This document shows positions 41,316 through 48,446 of a stretch of 64,000 nucleotides of DNA, piece after piece (positions within the stretch are counted from its first letter, which is position 1; every line of letters begins with the position of its first letter). The notes beneath the pieces were generated by a model, which did no database searches, had not been told where the DNA came from, and saw only the letters and a list, made by a program, of their open reading frames with translations. The position numbers and the translations under genes are program-made. The stretch covers positions 6,262,001 to 6,326,000 of the forward strand of contig NZ_JAJJMM010000001.1 in NCBI RefSeq assembly GCF_020905295.1. Reading direction: 5' to 3'. The stretch is from Flavobacterium piscisymbiosum. Its GTDB lineage: Bacteria > Bacteroidota > Bacteroidia > Flavobacteriales > Flavobacteriaceae.

Positions 41316-42596
41316 ATGAACAAAACGGCGAAAATCAAAAAAAATCATCAATTTATTGTCCTTCAAAAATTAGTTATTGTTTCTGTTTTAATTGGCTTTC
41401 TTTCGGCCTTTTTAGGAATATCTCTCAAAAAAATTACGGAGTATTACGAAGAAATATTTTTTCATCAAGTATCTGTAAACCCTCTATTTTATATTCTTTT
41501 CCCCGTTTTCGGACTATCTGTAATTTATTTTCTAAGACAATATTTATTCAAGAAAAAAGAAAACAAAGGCATCAAAGAAGTTTTTGAAAGTACCAAATCA
41601 ACTTCAAAAAATTTACCTTCATACAAAATACCCTCTCACTTTATCAACGGATTATTAACCGTTGCTTTTGGAGGTTCAACCGGAATCGAAGTTTCGACTG
41701 TTGTTGCCACCGCTACAATAGGATCTGTTGCCCAACAAAAAGAAAACGTATTTCGCAAATACAAAACTGAATTAATTTGTGCCGGAGTTGCAGCTGGTGT
41801 TACCGCATTATTCAGTAGCCCAATTGCAGGAATTTTGTTTGCTCTCGAAGTAATTTCCAGAAAAGTGACCCGAGCATTTGTTATTTCGAATATCATTGCA
41901 GTTTCAGTTGCTTTTGGATTACTTACTATATTAAAAGAAGAACCTTTATTTGCCGTTTCTATTACAACCTGGCATCTCAAAGCGATTCCGTATTTTATCC
42001 TTTTAGGCATTTTAGCCGGAATCAATTCGGTTTATTTAACCCGTTGTGTTTTATTTTTCAAATCTCAATTTGGGAGAATCGATACACATTATTATAAAAT
42101 CTTAATTGGTTCTGTAGTTTTAAGTGTTTCGTTATTTGTCTTCCCTCAATTATATGGTGAAGGTTATCATGCCATAAAAGGAATATTTGGGAATTCCGCA
42201 GAAATTCCGTTAACGCTTACTTTGGCTTTTACCTTTGTTGGAGTCTTGCTTTTAAAACCAATTGTAACCTCTATAACACTAGCTTCGGGCGGAGACGGAG
42301 GAGTTTTTGCTCCAAGTCTTTTTATTGGTGCTTTTTTAGGATTGTTATTGGCTTCTGTTCTAAATACATTTTTTCATGTGCACGTACTTCCGGTTAACTT
42401 TATGATTATCGGGATGGCAGCTGTTTTAAGTGCCAGTATTCATGCACCTTTTACAGCCATATTTTTAGTATGCGGATTAACAAATGACTACACTTTGTTT
42501 TTACCCATTTTGGTCGTTTGTTTAATATCAAAATATACCGCAAAAATGATTTATCCCTTTACCGTATACAGTTATGCCCCAAGCCTGACTAAATAA
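41316..42596 (+). CDS. ClC-family chloride channel or exchanger
   Basis: The 426-residue integral membrane protein has about ten to twelve helices. ClC landmarks are GGSTGIEVSTVVATATIGSV (Glu at the GxEGP gate position), GVAAGVTALFSSPIAGILFA with LE, and GGDGGVFAPSLFIGAFLG. The canonical GSGIP filter loop is not recognisable: the region reads STKSTSKNLPSYKIP. Selectivity for chloride is therefore uncertain, and a divergent anion carrier is possible. No C-terminal CBS domains are present. It precedes an HPP-family gene by 44 bp. Confidence 0.87.
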   Translation: MNKTAKIKKNHQFIVLQKLVIVSVLIGFLSAFLGISLKKITEYYEEIFFHQVSVNPLFYILFPVFGLSVIYFLRQYLFKKKENKGIKEVFESTKSTSKNLPSYKIPSHFINGLLTVAFGGSTGIEVSTVVATATIGSVAQQKENVFRKYKTELICAGVAAGVTALFSSPIAGILFALEVISRKVTRAFVISNIIAVSVAFGLLTILKEEPLFAVSITTWHLKAIPYFILLGILAGINSVYLTRCVLFFKSQFGRIDTHYYKILIGSVVLSVSLFVFPQLYGEGYHAIKGIFGNSAEIPLTLTLAFTFVGVLLLKPIVTSITLASGGDGGVFAPSLFIGAFLGLLLASVLNTFFHVHVLPVNFMIIGMAAVLSASIHAPFTAIFLVCGLTNDYTLFLPILVVCLISKYTAKMIYPFTVYSYAPSLTK

Positions 42597-42640
42597 GTTA
42601 ATTATTAATCTTAACTCTTTTCAAGCAAAATACCACATTT

Positions 42641-43240
42641 ATGCCCACTCCAAAAATTAAAAGAAGCTACCGCAAAACACGATATATTCTTTACAAAGAA
42701 ACTTTAATTGACACTAAAGAACATTTTTGGTCATTTATAGGTTCATTTATTGGGATTGGAATTCTGGCTTATGTACAGTCAATTCACTTTTCAGGAAATG
42801 ATGCCGTTTATTTAATTGGTTCCTTTGGAGCTTCGAGTGTATTGGTTTACGGAATTATTCAAAGTCCGTTTTCACAACCCCGAAATTTAGTTGGCGGACA
42901 CGTTATATCTGCTTTTATAGGTGTTACAGTTCATAAACTGGCACCGGATATTATCTGGATTGCTGCGCCATTGGCAGTTTCGCTTGCTATAATCTCCATG
43001 CAAATTACAAAAACACTTCACCCTCCCGGAGGCGCAACTGCTTTAATCGCTGTTATTGGTACAGAAAAAGTAAAAGCTCTGGGTTATATGTATGTGATTT
43101 CACCTGTTTTGGTTGGAACTTTAATTTTACTTTTAACTGCCTTGATTTTTAATAATATGACTTCAGGCAGAAGTTATCCTAGTCATAGCTCTTATCACAA
43201 GCGTTATCATAAAATTAGAAAACGATTGGTCGGGAGATAA
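42641..43240 (+). CDS. HPP-family integral membrane protein
   Basis: The 199 residues have four predicted helices, with the family-defining HPPGGATALIAVIG near residue 127. SFGASSVLVYGIIQSPFSQP and RNLVGGHVISAFIGVTVHK lie upstream. HPP proteins have been linked to nitrite transport in plastids and cyanobacteria, but the bacterial role is unsettled. Its position right after a ClC anion channel gene fits an anion-transport context, which remains inference. Confidence 0.87.
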   Translation: MPTPKIKRSYRKTRYILYKETLIDTKEHFWSFIGSFIGIGILAYVQSIHFSGNDAVYLIGSFGASSVLVYGIIQSPFSQPRNLVGGHVISAFIGVTVHKLAPDIIWIAAPLAVSLAIISMQITKTLHPPGGATALIAVIGTEKVKALGYMYVISPVLVGTLILLLTALIFNNMTSGRSYPSHSSYHKRYHKIRKRLVGR

Positions 43241-43259
43241 AATTTTACATCAAATACAG

Positions 43260-43329
43260 TTGTCACCCTGAGCGGATTCGAAGGGCGCTGCAATTGGAAC
43301 GTGGGCTTCGACTCCGCTCAGCCTGACAA
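43260..43329. repeat. long inverted repeat after the HPP gene
   Basis: The arms TTGTCA/TGACAA (outer) and CTGAGCGGATTCGAAG (43268-43283) pair with 43306-43321 with one mismatch, giving a stable hairpin. It lies 20 bp after the stop codon and might end transcription although no T tract follows. Confidence 0.5.
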
Positions 43330-43440
43330 TCGGAATGTGCTCAACCTGACAACTAAAAAATCTTTTCAACAAATCTCAATTCCTAATTCATAAATCCTTT
43401 TTTATATTTTACCTTTGACCTCTCAATAAAAACAAAGATT

Positions 43441-43980
43441 ATGGTTTATAAATTTAGAGTAATTCTAGACGCCGAAGAAGATATTTTTAGAGACATTGCA
43501 ATTCTTGAAGACGATACGCTTGAAGATTTACACAACGCAATCTTCAACGCTTTTGGTTTTGACGGAATGGAAGTAGCTTCGTTTTATACCTGCGATGAAA
43601 CTTGGAATCAGGAAGATGAAATTGCACTTTTTGATACTGGCGATGTTCCCGGAGAACAAAGAACCATGAGCGATTATAAATTATCTGATCTCTTAGATGA
43701 GCAAAATACTAAAATTATCTATGTATATGATTTCATCAATATGTGGACTTTCTTAGTTGAATTAGCCGCTATCGAAGATCAAATTGCAGGAGTTCCTTAC
43801 CCGGAAACGCTATTCTCTCACGGAGAAATGCCTGACGAAGCCACAGAAAAAAGCTTTGAAGCCGATATGCACGACGATATCTACGGAGAATTTGAAGATG
43901 ATCTTGACGAAGACGATCTTGACATGTTCGAAGGCGACGACAGCTTTGAAGATTTTGGATTTGAGGAGAATTGGAATTGA
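43441..43980 (+). CDS. pRiA4b ORF-3-like protein with acidic tail
   Basis: The 179-residue protein has the pRiA4b ORF-3 domain: YKFRVILDAEEDIFRDIAIL, DTLEDLHNAIFNAFGFDG, ASFYTCDETWNQEDEIALFD, YVYDFINMWTFLVELAAIE. The last 40 residues are almost entirely acidic and disordered (EFEDDLDEDDLDMFEGDD). The family was named from a plasmid ORF and is widespread; its function is not established. The acidic tail would suit binding of a basic partner or nucleic-acid mimicry. No linked transfer genes are present. Confidence 0.85.
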   Translation: MVYKFRVILDAEEDIFRDIAILEDDTLEDLHNAIFNAFGFDGMEVASFYTCDETWNQEDEIALFDTGDVPGEQRTMSDYKLSDLLDEQNTKIIYVYDFINMWTFLVELAAIEDQIAGVPYPETLFSHGEMPDEATEKSFEADMHDDIYGEFEDDLDEDDLDMFEGDDSFEDFGFEENWN

Positions 43981-44020
43981 TCTAAGTTTCTGAGATACTA
44001 AGGTTCTAAGATTCTAAGTT
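43981..44020. repeat. octamer repeats after the pRiA4b gene
   Basis: TCTAAGTTTCTGAGATACTA-type units in the complementary orientation (GATACTAAGGTTCTAAGATT) directly follow the stop codon. They are another copy of the CTTAGNAN family. Confidence 0.5.
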
Positions 44021-44072
44021 TTAATGTCGAAAGAATTTTCTTATTTTTAAAAAATAATTTAAAAATAAAATA

Positions 44073-44432
44073 ATGAGTCATTTTAGAAAAATCTTAGTTT
44101 GGCAGAAATCAATTTCATTAGTCACCAAAATTTACAAAGCAACAAGCACTTTTCCAAGAGAAGAGATGTTTAGATTAACTTCTCAAATACGCCGAAGTTC
44201 AGTTTCTATTCCTAGCAATATTGCCGAAGGATCTGGCAGAGAAAGTACTAAAGATTTTTTGCGGTTTTTATATATTTCTATGGGTTCTATATTTGAAATG
44301 CAGACTCAGCTAGAAATTGCAAAAAATATCATTTATATAAAAGAAGAAGAATTTAACAATTTATACGAGGATAGTCGAGAGATCGAAAGAATGTTAGTGT
44401 CATTTATTAAAAAATTAAAAGACACTATTTAG
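44073..44432 (+). CDS. four helix bundle protein (23S rRNA IVS family)
   Basis: The 119-residue helical protein shows the family signatures FRKILVWQKSISLVTKIYK, FRLTSQIRRSSVSIPSNIAE with GSGRES, and LRFLYISMGSIFEMQTQLE. Relatives are encoded in intervening sequences of 23S rRNA genes, but free-standing copies are common in Bacteroidota. No rRNA gene is near. It is flanked by octamer repeats on both sides. Function unknown. Confidence 0.88.
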   Translation: MSHFRKILVWQKSISLVTKIYKATSTFPREEMFRLTSQIRRSSVSIPSNIAEGSGRESTKDFLRFLYISMGSIFEMQTQLEIAKNIIYIKEEEFNNLYEDSREIERMLVSFIKKLKDTI

Positions 44433-44474
44433 AAAACTTAGAATCTTAGAGACTTAGAATCTCAGTAACTCAAA
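44432..44474. repeat. octamer repeats before the nucleoid protein gene
   Basis: AACTTAGAATCTTAGAGACT and TAGAATCTCAGTAACTCA are five consecutive degenerate octamers that end 2 bp before the next ATG, the same placement seen in the trp operon. Confidence 0.55.
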
Positions 44475-44476
44475 AT

Positions 44477-45535
44477 ATGATCAACCTTTTCAACACCCAC
44501 ATCGAGACGCTTGCGATACACCGCGTAGGAAACAAAAGCAGAAACGAAGCGATTTTTTTATCGGAACAGCCTTTTAATTTGAATGATGAAATTGTGCCTT
44601 TAATAAAAGAGTACTTTTTTAAGCCTTTTAGAGAAAAAGAAGAAAACTATTATCAGTTTGCGCACGAAGTCGATTTGGATTACAACGACATGTTTAAATA
44701 TGCTACGGAGATTTTCGATAATCCGAATAATTTGCAGGAGATTTCTAAAAGAATCACTACGCATTTATTTGAGCAATCGAATCACCCGCACATTAAAAAC
44801 GGAGAGGTTTACGTAACGTATTTAACCAATTTAAGTATCGACAACAATGTTGTTGATGCAATCGGAATTTTTAAAAGTGAGTTACAAGCTGACTTTTTAC
44901 AGTTTGAAGAAAAAAACAGTAACCTGGAGATGATCTTGCAACAAGGGATCAACCTAAGCAAATTAGATAAAGGTTGTTTGATTTTTAATTATAAAAAAGA
45001 AGAAGGATACAAAATTCTAACCGTTGATAGTAACCGTTATGACGCGCGTTATTGGTTAGAGCACTTTTTATCTGTTGATGCTTTTGAAGATGAAAACTTC
45101 ATCACTAAAAAATACCTGAAATTCTGTCAAAACTTCGCAAAAGATGTTGTTTTGCCAGCAGAAGACAAAAAAGAAGAAGTAATGTTTATGAACAGATCTG
45201 TGAATTATTTCGCTAAAAACGATCAGTTCGAAGAGCAAAACTTTTTGAATGAAGTATTAGACAATCCTGACTTGATTCCTGAATTCAAAAATTATAAAGT
45301 TGATAAAGGAGAAAAATACAGCATCGAAGATGTAACCTCATTCCCAATTGCAAACGCAGCAGTTTCTGATGCCAGAAAATCGATTAAAAATGTTATTAAC
45401 CTGGATACTCATATTCAGATTAAAATGGATTTTATCAACCCTGAAAGCGCAGAAAAATTTGTTGAAAAAGGCTGGGATGAAGAAAAACAAATGTATTACT
45501 ACTTAGTTTATTTCAATAAAGAAGAAAAAAGCTAA
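44477..45535 (+). CDS. nucleoid-associated protein, NdpA/YejK family
   Basis: The 352-residue protein fits the NdpA family. The N-terminus LAIHRVGNKSRNEAIFLSEQ, then HEVDLDYNDMFKYATEIFDN, and GEVYVTYLTNLSIDNNVVDA with IGIFKSE. NdpA proteins associate with the bacterial nucleoid; the biochemical role is poorly known. It is transcribed alone with a strong terminator behind it. The leader contains only octamer repeats. Confidence 0.87.
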   Translation: MINLFNTHIETLAIHRVGNKSRNEAIFLSEQPFNLNDEIVPLIKEYFFKPFREKEENYYQFAHEVDLDYNDMFKYATEIFDNPNNLQEISKRITTHLFEQSNHPHIKNGEVYVTYLTNLSIDNNVVDAIGIFKSELQADFLQFEEKNSNLEMILQQGINLSKLDKGCLIFNYKKEEGYKILTVDSNRYDARYWLEHFLSVDAFEDENFITKKYLKFCQNFAKDVVLPAEDKKEEVMFMNRSVNYFAKNDQFEEQNFLNEVLDNPDLIPEFKNYKVDKGEKYSIEDVTSFPIANAAVSDARKSIKNVINLDTHIQIKMDFINPESAEKFVEKGWDEEKQMYYYLVYFNKEEKS

Positions 45536-45570
45536 GAGTTATTCATTTTCTATTACTTACTTAAAACAAA

Positions 45571-45604
45571 AAACGGCAACTACAATAGTAATTGCCGTTT
45601 TTTT
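45571..45604 (+). terminator. terminator of the nucleoid protein gene
   Basis: The stem AAACGGCAA / TTGCCGTTT (45571-45579 and 45592-45600) with a 12-nt loop is followed by TTTT, 36 bp after the stop. Confidence 0.85.
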
Positions 45605-45716
45605 ATAGCTCAATTTTTAATTTTACTTCTTCACTTGATTTCTATTTTTATATATTCGTCATGTTAATTCTAACATTAACTAATTTAAAGATATTTAAAA
45701 ATCAGTCTGCTCCAAT

Positions 45717-46793
45717 ATGAAGATATTTTTTGGCTACCGTCATTTTAAAATCAAGGACATACATCCAACCGAATTAGGCCTAATTGATGACCATGATTAT
45801 CACATAGAAATACGTCAAAAATATTTTCACATTTATTTGATTCCATTTTTTGGTTTAGGAAAAACATGGGCAATAAGAAGGAATGGAGAATTATATGAAT
45901 TACCCCAAGAATATATTCAGGAAATAAAAAGAAGAAAAATAAAAGTTAGAAGTCCATGGTATACTTATACATTACCAATTTTAGCTGTAGTTGTTCTTTT
46001 AGTATTTATATCGGTCGAAAGGATAAAAGATTATCAATTTAATGAACAGCAACGTATTCATTTTGTCGAAAATATTCCAAAACTAGATGCTAAAATTGAA
46101 AACGCCAGAATTAATGAATTTTACGTTATAAACGAAGTTGATGAGATTAGGGCAGGTTTCCAAATGATTTTAAAGGTTGAAAAAGTATACGTTGACAAAA
46201 TTTTATTTACAGTTATTCCAGAATTTTTGCTTGACTCATCAGGATTACAATTAGAGGATTATTACCTCCACAATAAAACGCATTTAGACACTATCAGTAT
46301 TCTTAAATCTGATCTGAAAAAATCTTTTGAAAGAGATTATGATCAGTCAAAAACCTACACTTTTAAAGGAAAAAATCTTTTAAAATCAGGTAAATTATAT
46401 TCTCTCTCCAAAATTGATGAAGGATTTCAACCAAATCTGAAATCATCGATTTTATTTAAAGATTATACCGAAATTCAAATTCAAGTAGAAAATACTGGCA
46501 GTGAGTTTACTATCTTATCTATAAAAAATACGGAACATAATGTTCCGTGGGATATCAAACTTCCGTTAAAAATAGAATCCGGAAATAAAAATAAACCTTC
46601 TGTTTTTATTTTGGGTAGTAAAAAACAGAAGGATTTTAGTTTTTATGACCATGATTTTTATAAGGCAGACATTGAGGTTGTTGATTTGTTTGGCATTAAG
46701 CATCTCTACAAAATATCTGGAGATGGTGAATACTGCTCTTTTACTCAAACTGAAGTAAAAAAAAGATACCTCAATTACATTATATCTTTTTAA
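45717..46793 (+). CDS. membrane-anchored protein of unknown function
   Basis: The 358-residue protein has a small N-terminal cytoplasmic part (KIFFGYRHFKIKDIHPTELG, YLIPFFGLGKTWAIRRNGEL). One strong helix follows at about residues 83-102 (YTLPILAVVVLLVFISVE), then a beta-rich domain of 250 residues with no cysteine pair or catalytic motif that I recognise. The N-terminal basic stretch KRRKIKV before the helix suggests an inside-to-outside topology. It is monocistronic and convergent with the TetR gene. Confidence 0.6.
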   Translation: MKIFFGYRHFKIKDIHPTELGLIDDHDYHIEIRQKYFHIYLIPFFGLGKTWAIRRNGELYELPQEYIQEIKRRKIKVRSPWYTYTLPILAVVVLLVFISVERIKDYQFNEQQRIHFVENIPKLDAKIENARINEFYVINEVDEIRAGFQMILKVEKVYVDKILFTVIPEFLLDSSGLQLEDYYLHNKTHLDTISILKSDLKKSFERDYDQSKTYTFKGKNLLKSGKLYSLSKIDEGFQPNLKSSILFKDYTEIQIQVENTGSEFTILSIKNTEHNVPWDIKLPLKIESGNKNKPSVFILGSKKQKDFSFYDHDFYKADIEVVDLFGIKHLYKISGDGEYCSFTQTEVKKRYLNYIISF

Positions 46794-46808
46794 TAGATCT
46801 TTTTCATC

Positions 46809-47390
46809 CTAAAACACAGAAAATAAAGCTTTAACAATATCATCATAAACTTGTTTGTCTCTTTCGCCCGTTCTGGCCAAAACCCGAATTCCGGAATAGG
46901 TATTAAAAATAAATCGTGCTAAAACTCTGGCACTATTTGTTTTAGAAATCTGCCCTAAATCCTGCCCTTTCTGGACTGCTTTTGTAAAAACTTCCTCCAT
47001 TACCTTGCTGTTGTTTTTTACAATTTTGGCAATCTCTTCGTCGTGCATGGCCAATTCTACAGAAGAATTAACCATAAAACAGCCTTTTGTAATCCGGTCT
47101 TCGAGACTTTCTACAACAGCCAGTTTAAAAATTACTTCAAAAGTATCTTTTATGTTTGTAGCGGTTTCCAGAATTTCCTTAATCTTTAGATAATTATCTT
47201 CATGATACTTTGTTAAGGCTTTGGCAAACAATTTCTGTTTGTCTCCAAAGGTATCATACAAACTAGAACGGCTTAAACCCAGATGTGTTACTAAATCCTG
47301 AGCCGATGTTCCGTTATAACCTTTGTGCCAAAAAATTTCGATGGCTTTGTCTAAAGCCTGGTCTTCATTAAATTCTTTCGTTCTAGCCAT
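46809..47390 (-). CDS. TetR/AcrR-family regulator controlling the SDR gene
   Basis: The 193-residue regulator has a TetR DNA-binding domain: DQALDKAIEIFWHKGYNGTS, AQDLVTHLGLSRSSLYDTFG, DKQKLFAKALTKY. The C-terminal domain resembles the AcrR-like YP group without clear ligand clues. Its own promoter (TACCTTTG on the minus strand, 47414-47421) is preceded by GGAAC-N4-GTTCC. The upstream SDR gene has the same operator core, so this protein probably represses both. Confidence 0.88.
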   Translation of the reverse strand: MARTKEFNEDQALDKAIEIFWHKGYNGTSAQDLVTHLGLSRSSLYDTFGDKQKLFAKALTKYHEDNYLKIKEILETATNIKDTFEVIFKLAVVESLEDRITKGCFMVNSSVELAMHDEEIAKIVKNNSKVMEEVFTKAVQKGQDLGQISKTNSARVLARFIFNTYSGIRVLARTGERDKQVYDDIVKALFSVF

Positions 47391-47413
47391 AATTTCAATA
47401 TTAAATTACATTA

Positions 47414-47444
47414 CAAAGGTATAAAAAAACGGAACAATCGTTCC
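47414..47444 (-). promoter_or_regulatory. tetR promoter and operator
   Basis: On the minus strand the -7 element TACCTTTG (47414-47421) lies 24 bp before the start codon. The palindrome GGAAC-AATC-GTTCC is at 47431-47444, 9 bp upstream of the -7 box. The core GGAA-N6-TTCC with ATCG inside is the same as in the SDR promoter. Confidence 0.7.
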
Positions 47445-47464
47445 TGAATTTCTGTAAAAAAAAA

Positions 47465-48217
47465 TTATACCACAGCGTTTACAGTAAGTCCGCCATCAAC
47501 GACAATTTCCGTTCCTGTAATAAATGATGCATCATCTGAAGCCATAAAACTTACTGTTTTTGCAATTTCTGAAGATTGTCCAAAACGTTTCAACAAGATT
47601 TTTTCTGCCAAAACAGCTCCAAAACCTTCTACTTCTGCTTTTTCTAAACCTAATTTTCCATACAATGGAGTTTCAACAGGACCAGGAGAAACGGCGTTTA
47701 CTCTGATTTTTCTCGGCGCTAATTCTGTAGCAAATACTTTATTTAAAGATAAAACAGCTGCTTTACTTGCTGCATAAACACTTGAATTTGGCATACCAAC
47801 ATGAGCATTTATAGAAGTATTAAAAATAATAGATCCGCCATTATTCAGGATTGGCAATACTTTTTGAACAGTAAAATAAACTCCTTTTACATTTACGTTC
47901 ATAATGCTGTCATAATGTGATTCTGAAGCTGATTCTACCGGAGCAAAAGAAGCCGTTCCAGCATTTAAAAATAAGATATCAACTTTCCCAAATTGCTCTT
48001 TTACTTGTTCTACTAAATTATCAATTGATTTTAGATCGGATTGATCAGCAACAATTCCAGTTACATCTAATTCTTTTTCGGCCTGAGCCAAAGCTTCTTT
48101 GTTTCTTCCGGTTACAATTACTTTTGCACCTTGTGCTTTAAACTCTGCTGCAGCTGCATATCCAATTCCGCTGTTTCCACCAGTTACGATCGCTACTTTG
48201 TTTTCTAAATTTTTCAT
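47465..48217 (-). CDS. short-chain dehydrogenase/reductase
   Basis: The 250-residue classical SDR has the cofactor loop TGGNSGIG (12-19), NAG in LFLNAGTASF, and the catalytic set Ser135, Tyr148 and Lys152 (SSVYAASKAAV). The late PGPVETPLYGKLG and C-terminal TGTEIVVDGGL are typical of 3-oxoacyl-ACP-reductase-like SDRs. The residue after the GxxxGxG loop favours NADPH (GRNKEA), though this is weak evidence. Expression is probably controlled by the TetR protein encoded next to it through the operator at 48268-48297. Confidence 0.92.
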   Translation of the reverse strand: MKNLENKVAIVTGGNSGIGYAAAAEFKAQGAKVIVTGRNKEALAQAEKELDVTGIVADQSDLKSIDNLVEQVKEQFGKVDILFLNAGTASFAPVESASESHYDSIMNVNVKGVYFTVQKVLPILNNGGSIIFNTSINAHVGMPNSSVYAASKAAVLSLNKVFATELAPRKIRVNAVSPGPVETPLYGKLGLEKAEVEGFGAVLAEKILLKRFGQSSEIAKTVSFMASDDASFITGTEIVVDGGLTVNAVV

Positions 48218-48260
48218 TTTTATTATTTTTTAAATTATTGATTATTCAATTATTACGGTA

Positions 48261-48297
48261 CAAAGATATAATAACGGAATGATCGTTCCGTTATTAT
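48261..48297 (-). promoter_or_regulatory. SDR promoter with 12-bp inverted-repeat operator
   Basis: On the minus strand TATCTTTG (48261-48268) is a perfect -7 element. Directly next to it are perfect 12-bp arms ATAATAACGGAA (48268-48279) and TTCCGTTATTAT (48286-48297) with the spacer TGATCG. The core matches the tetR operator at 47431-47444. Confidence 0.75.
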
Positions 48298-48417
48298 TAA
48301 AGTTAATATTTAGTTAAAATAATAAACAGCACTGAAAACACTGATTTCCAGCAACTAAAACCTATAGAACTATAGACGAAAGAAATAATAAAATGTCGTA
48401 GATTCTTAATATTTGCT

Positions 48418-48425
48418 TAATTTTG
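48418..48425 (+). promoter_or_regulatory. -7 element of the GAF-protein gene
   Basis: TAATTTTG matches TAnnTTTG 21 bp before the ATG at 48447. No -33 element is obvious. Confidence 0.45.
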
Positions 48426-48446
48426 TAGTCAAAAAACAAACTTAAC

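Noticed and set aside
41291..41587. ORF overlapping the start of the ClC gene in another frame
   Set aside because: The translation is low-complexity in appearance and the ClC frame is clearly coding from 41316.
44073..44432. rRNA intervening sequence
   Set aside because: The encoded protein belongs to the family found in 23S rRNA insertions, but no rRNA sequence flanks it.
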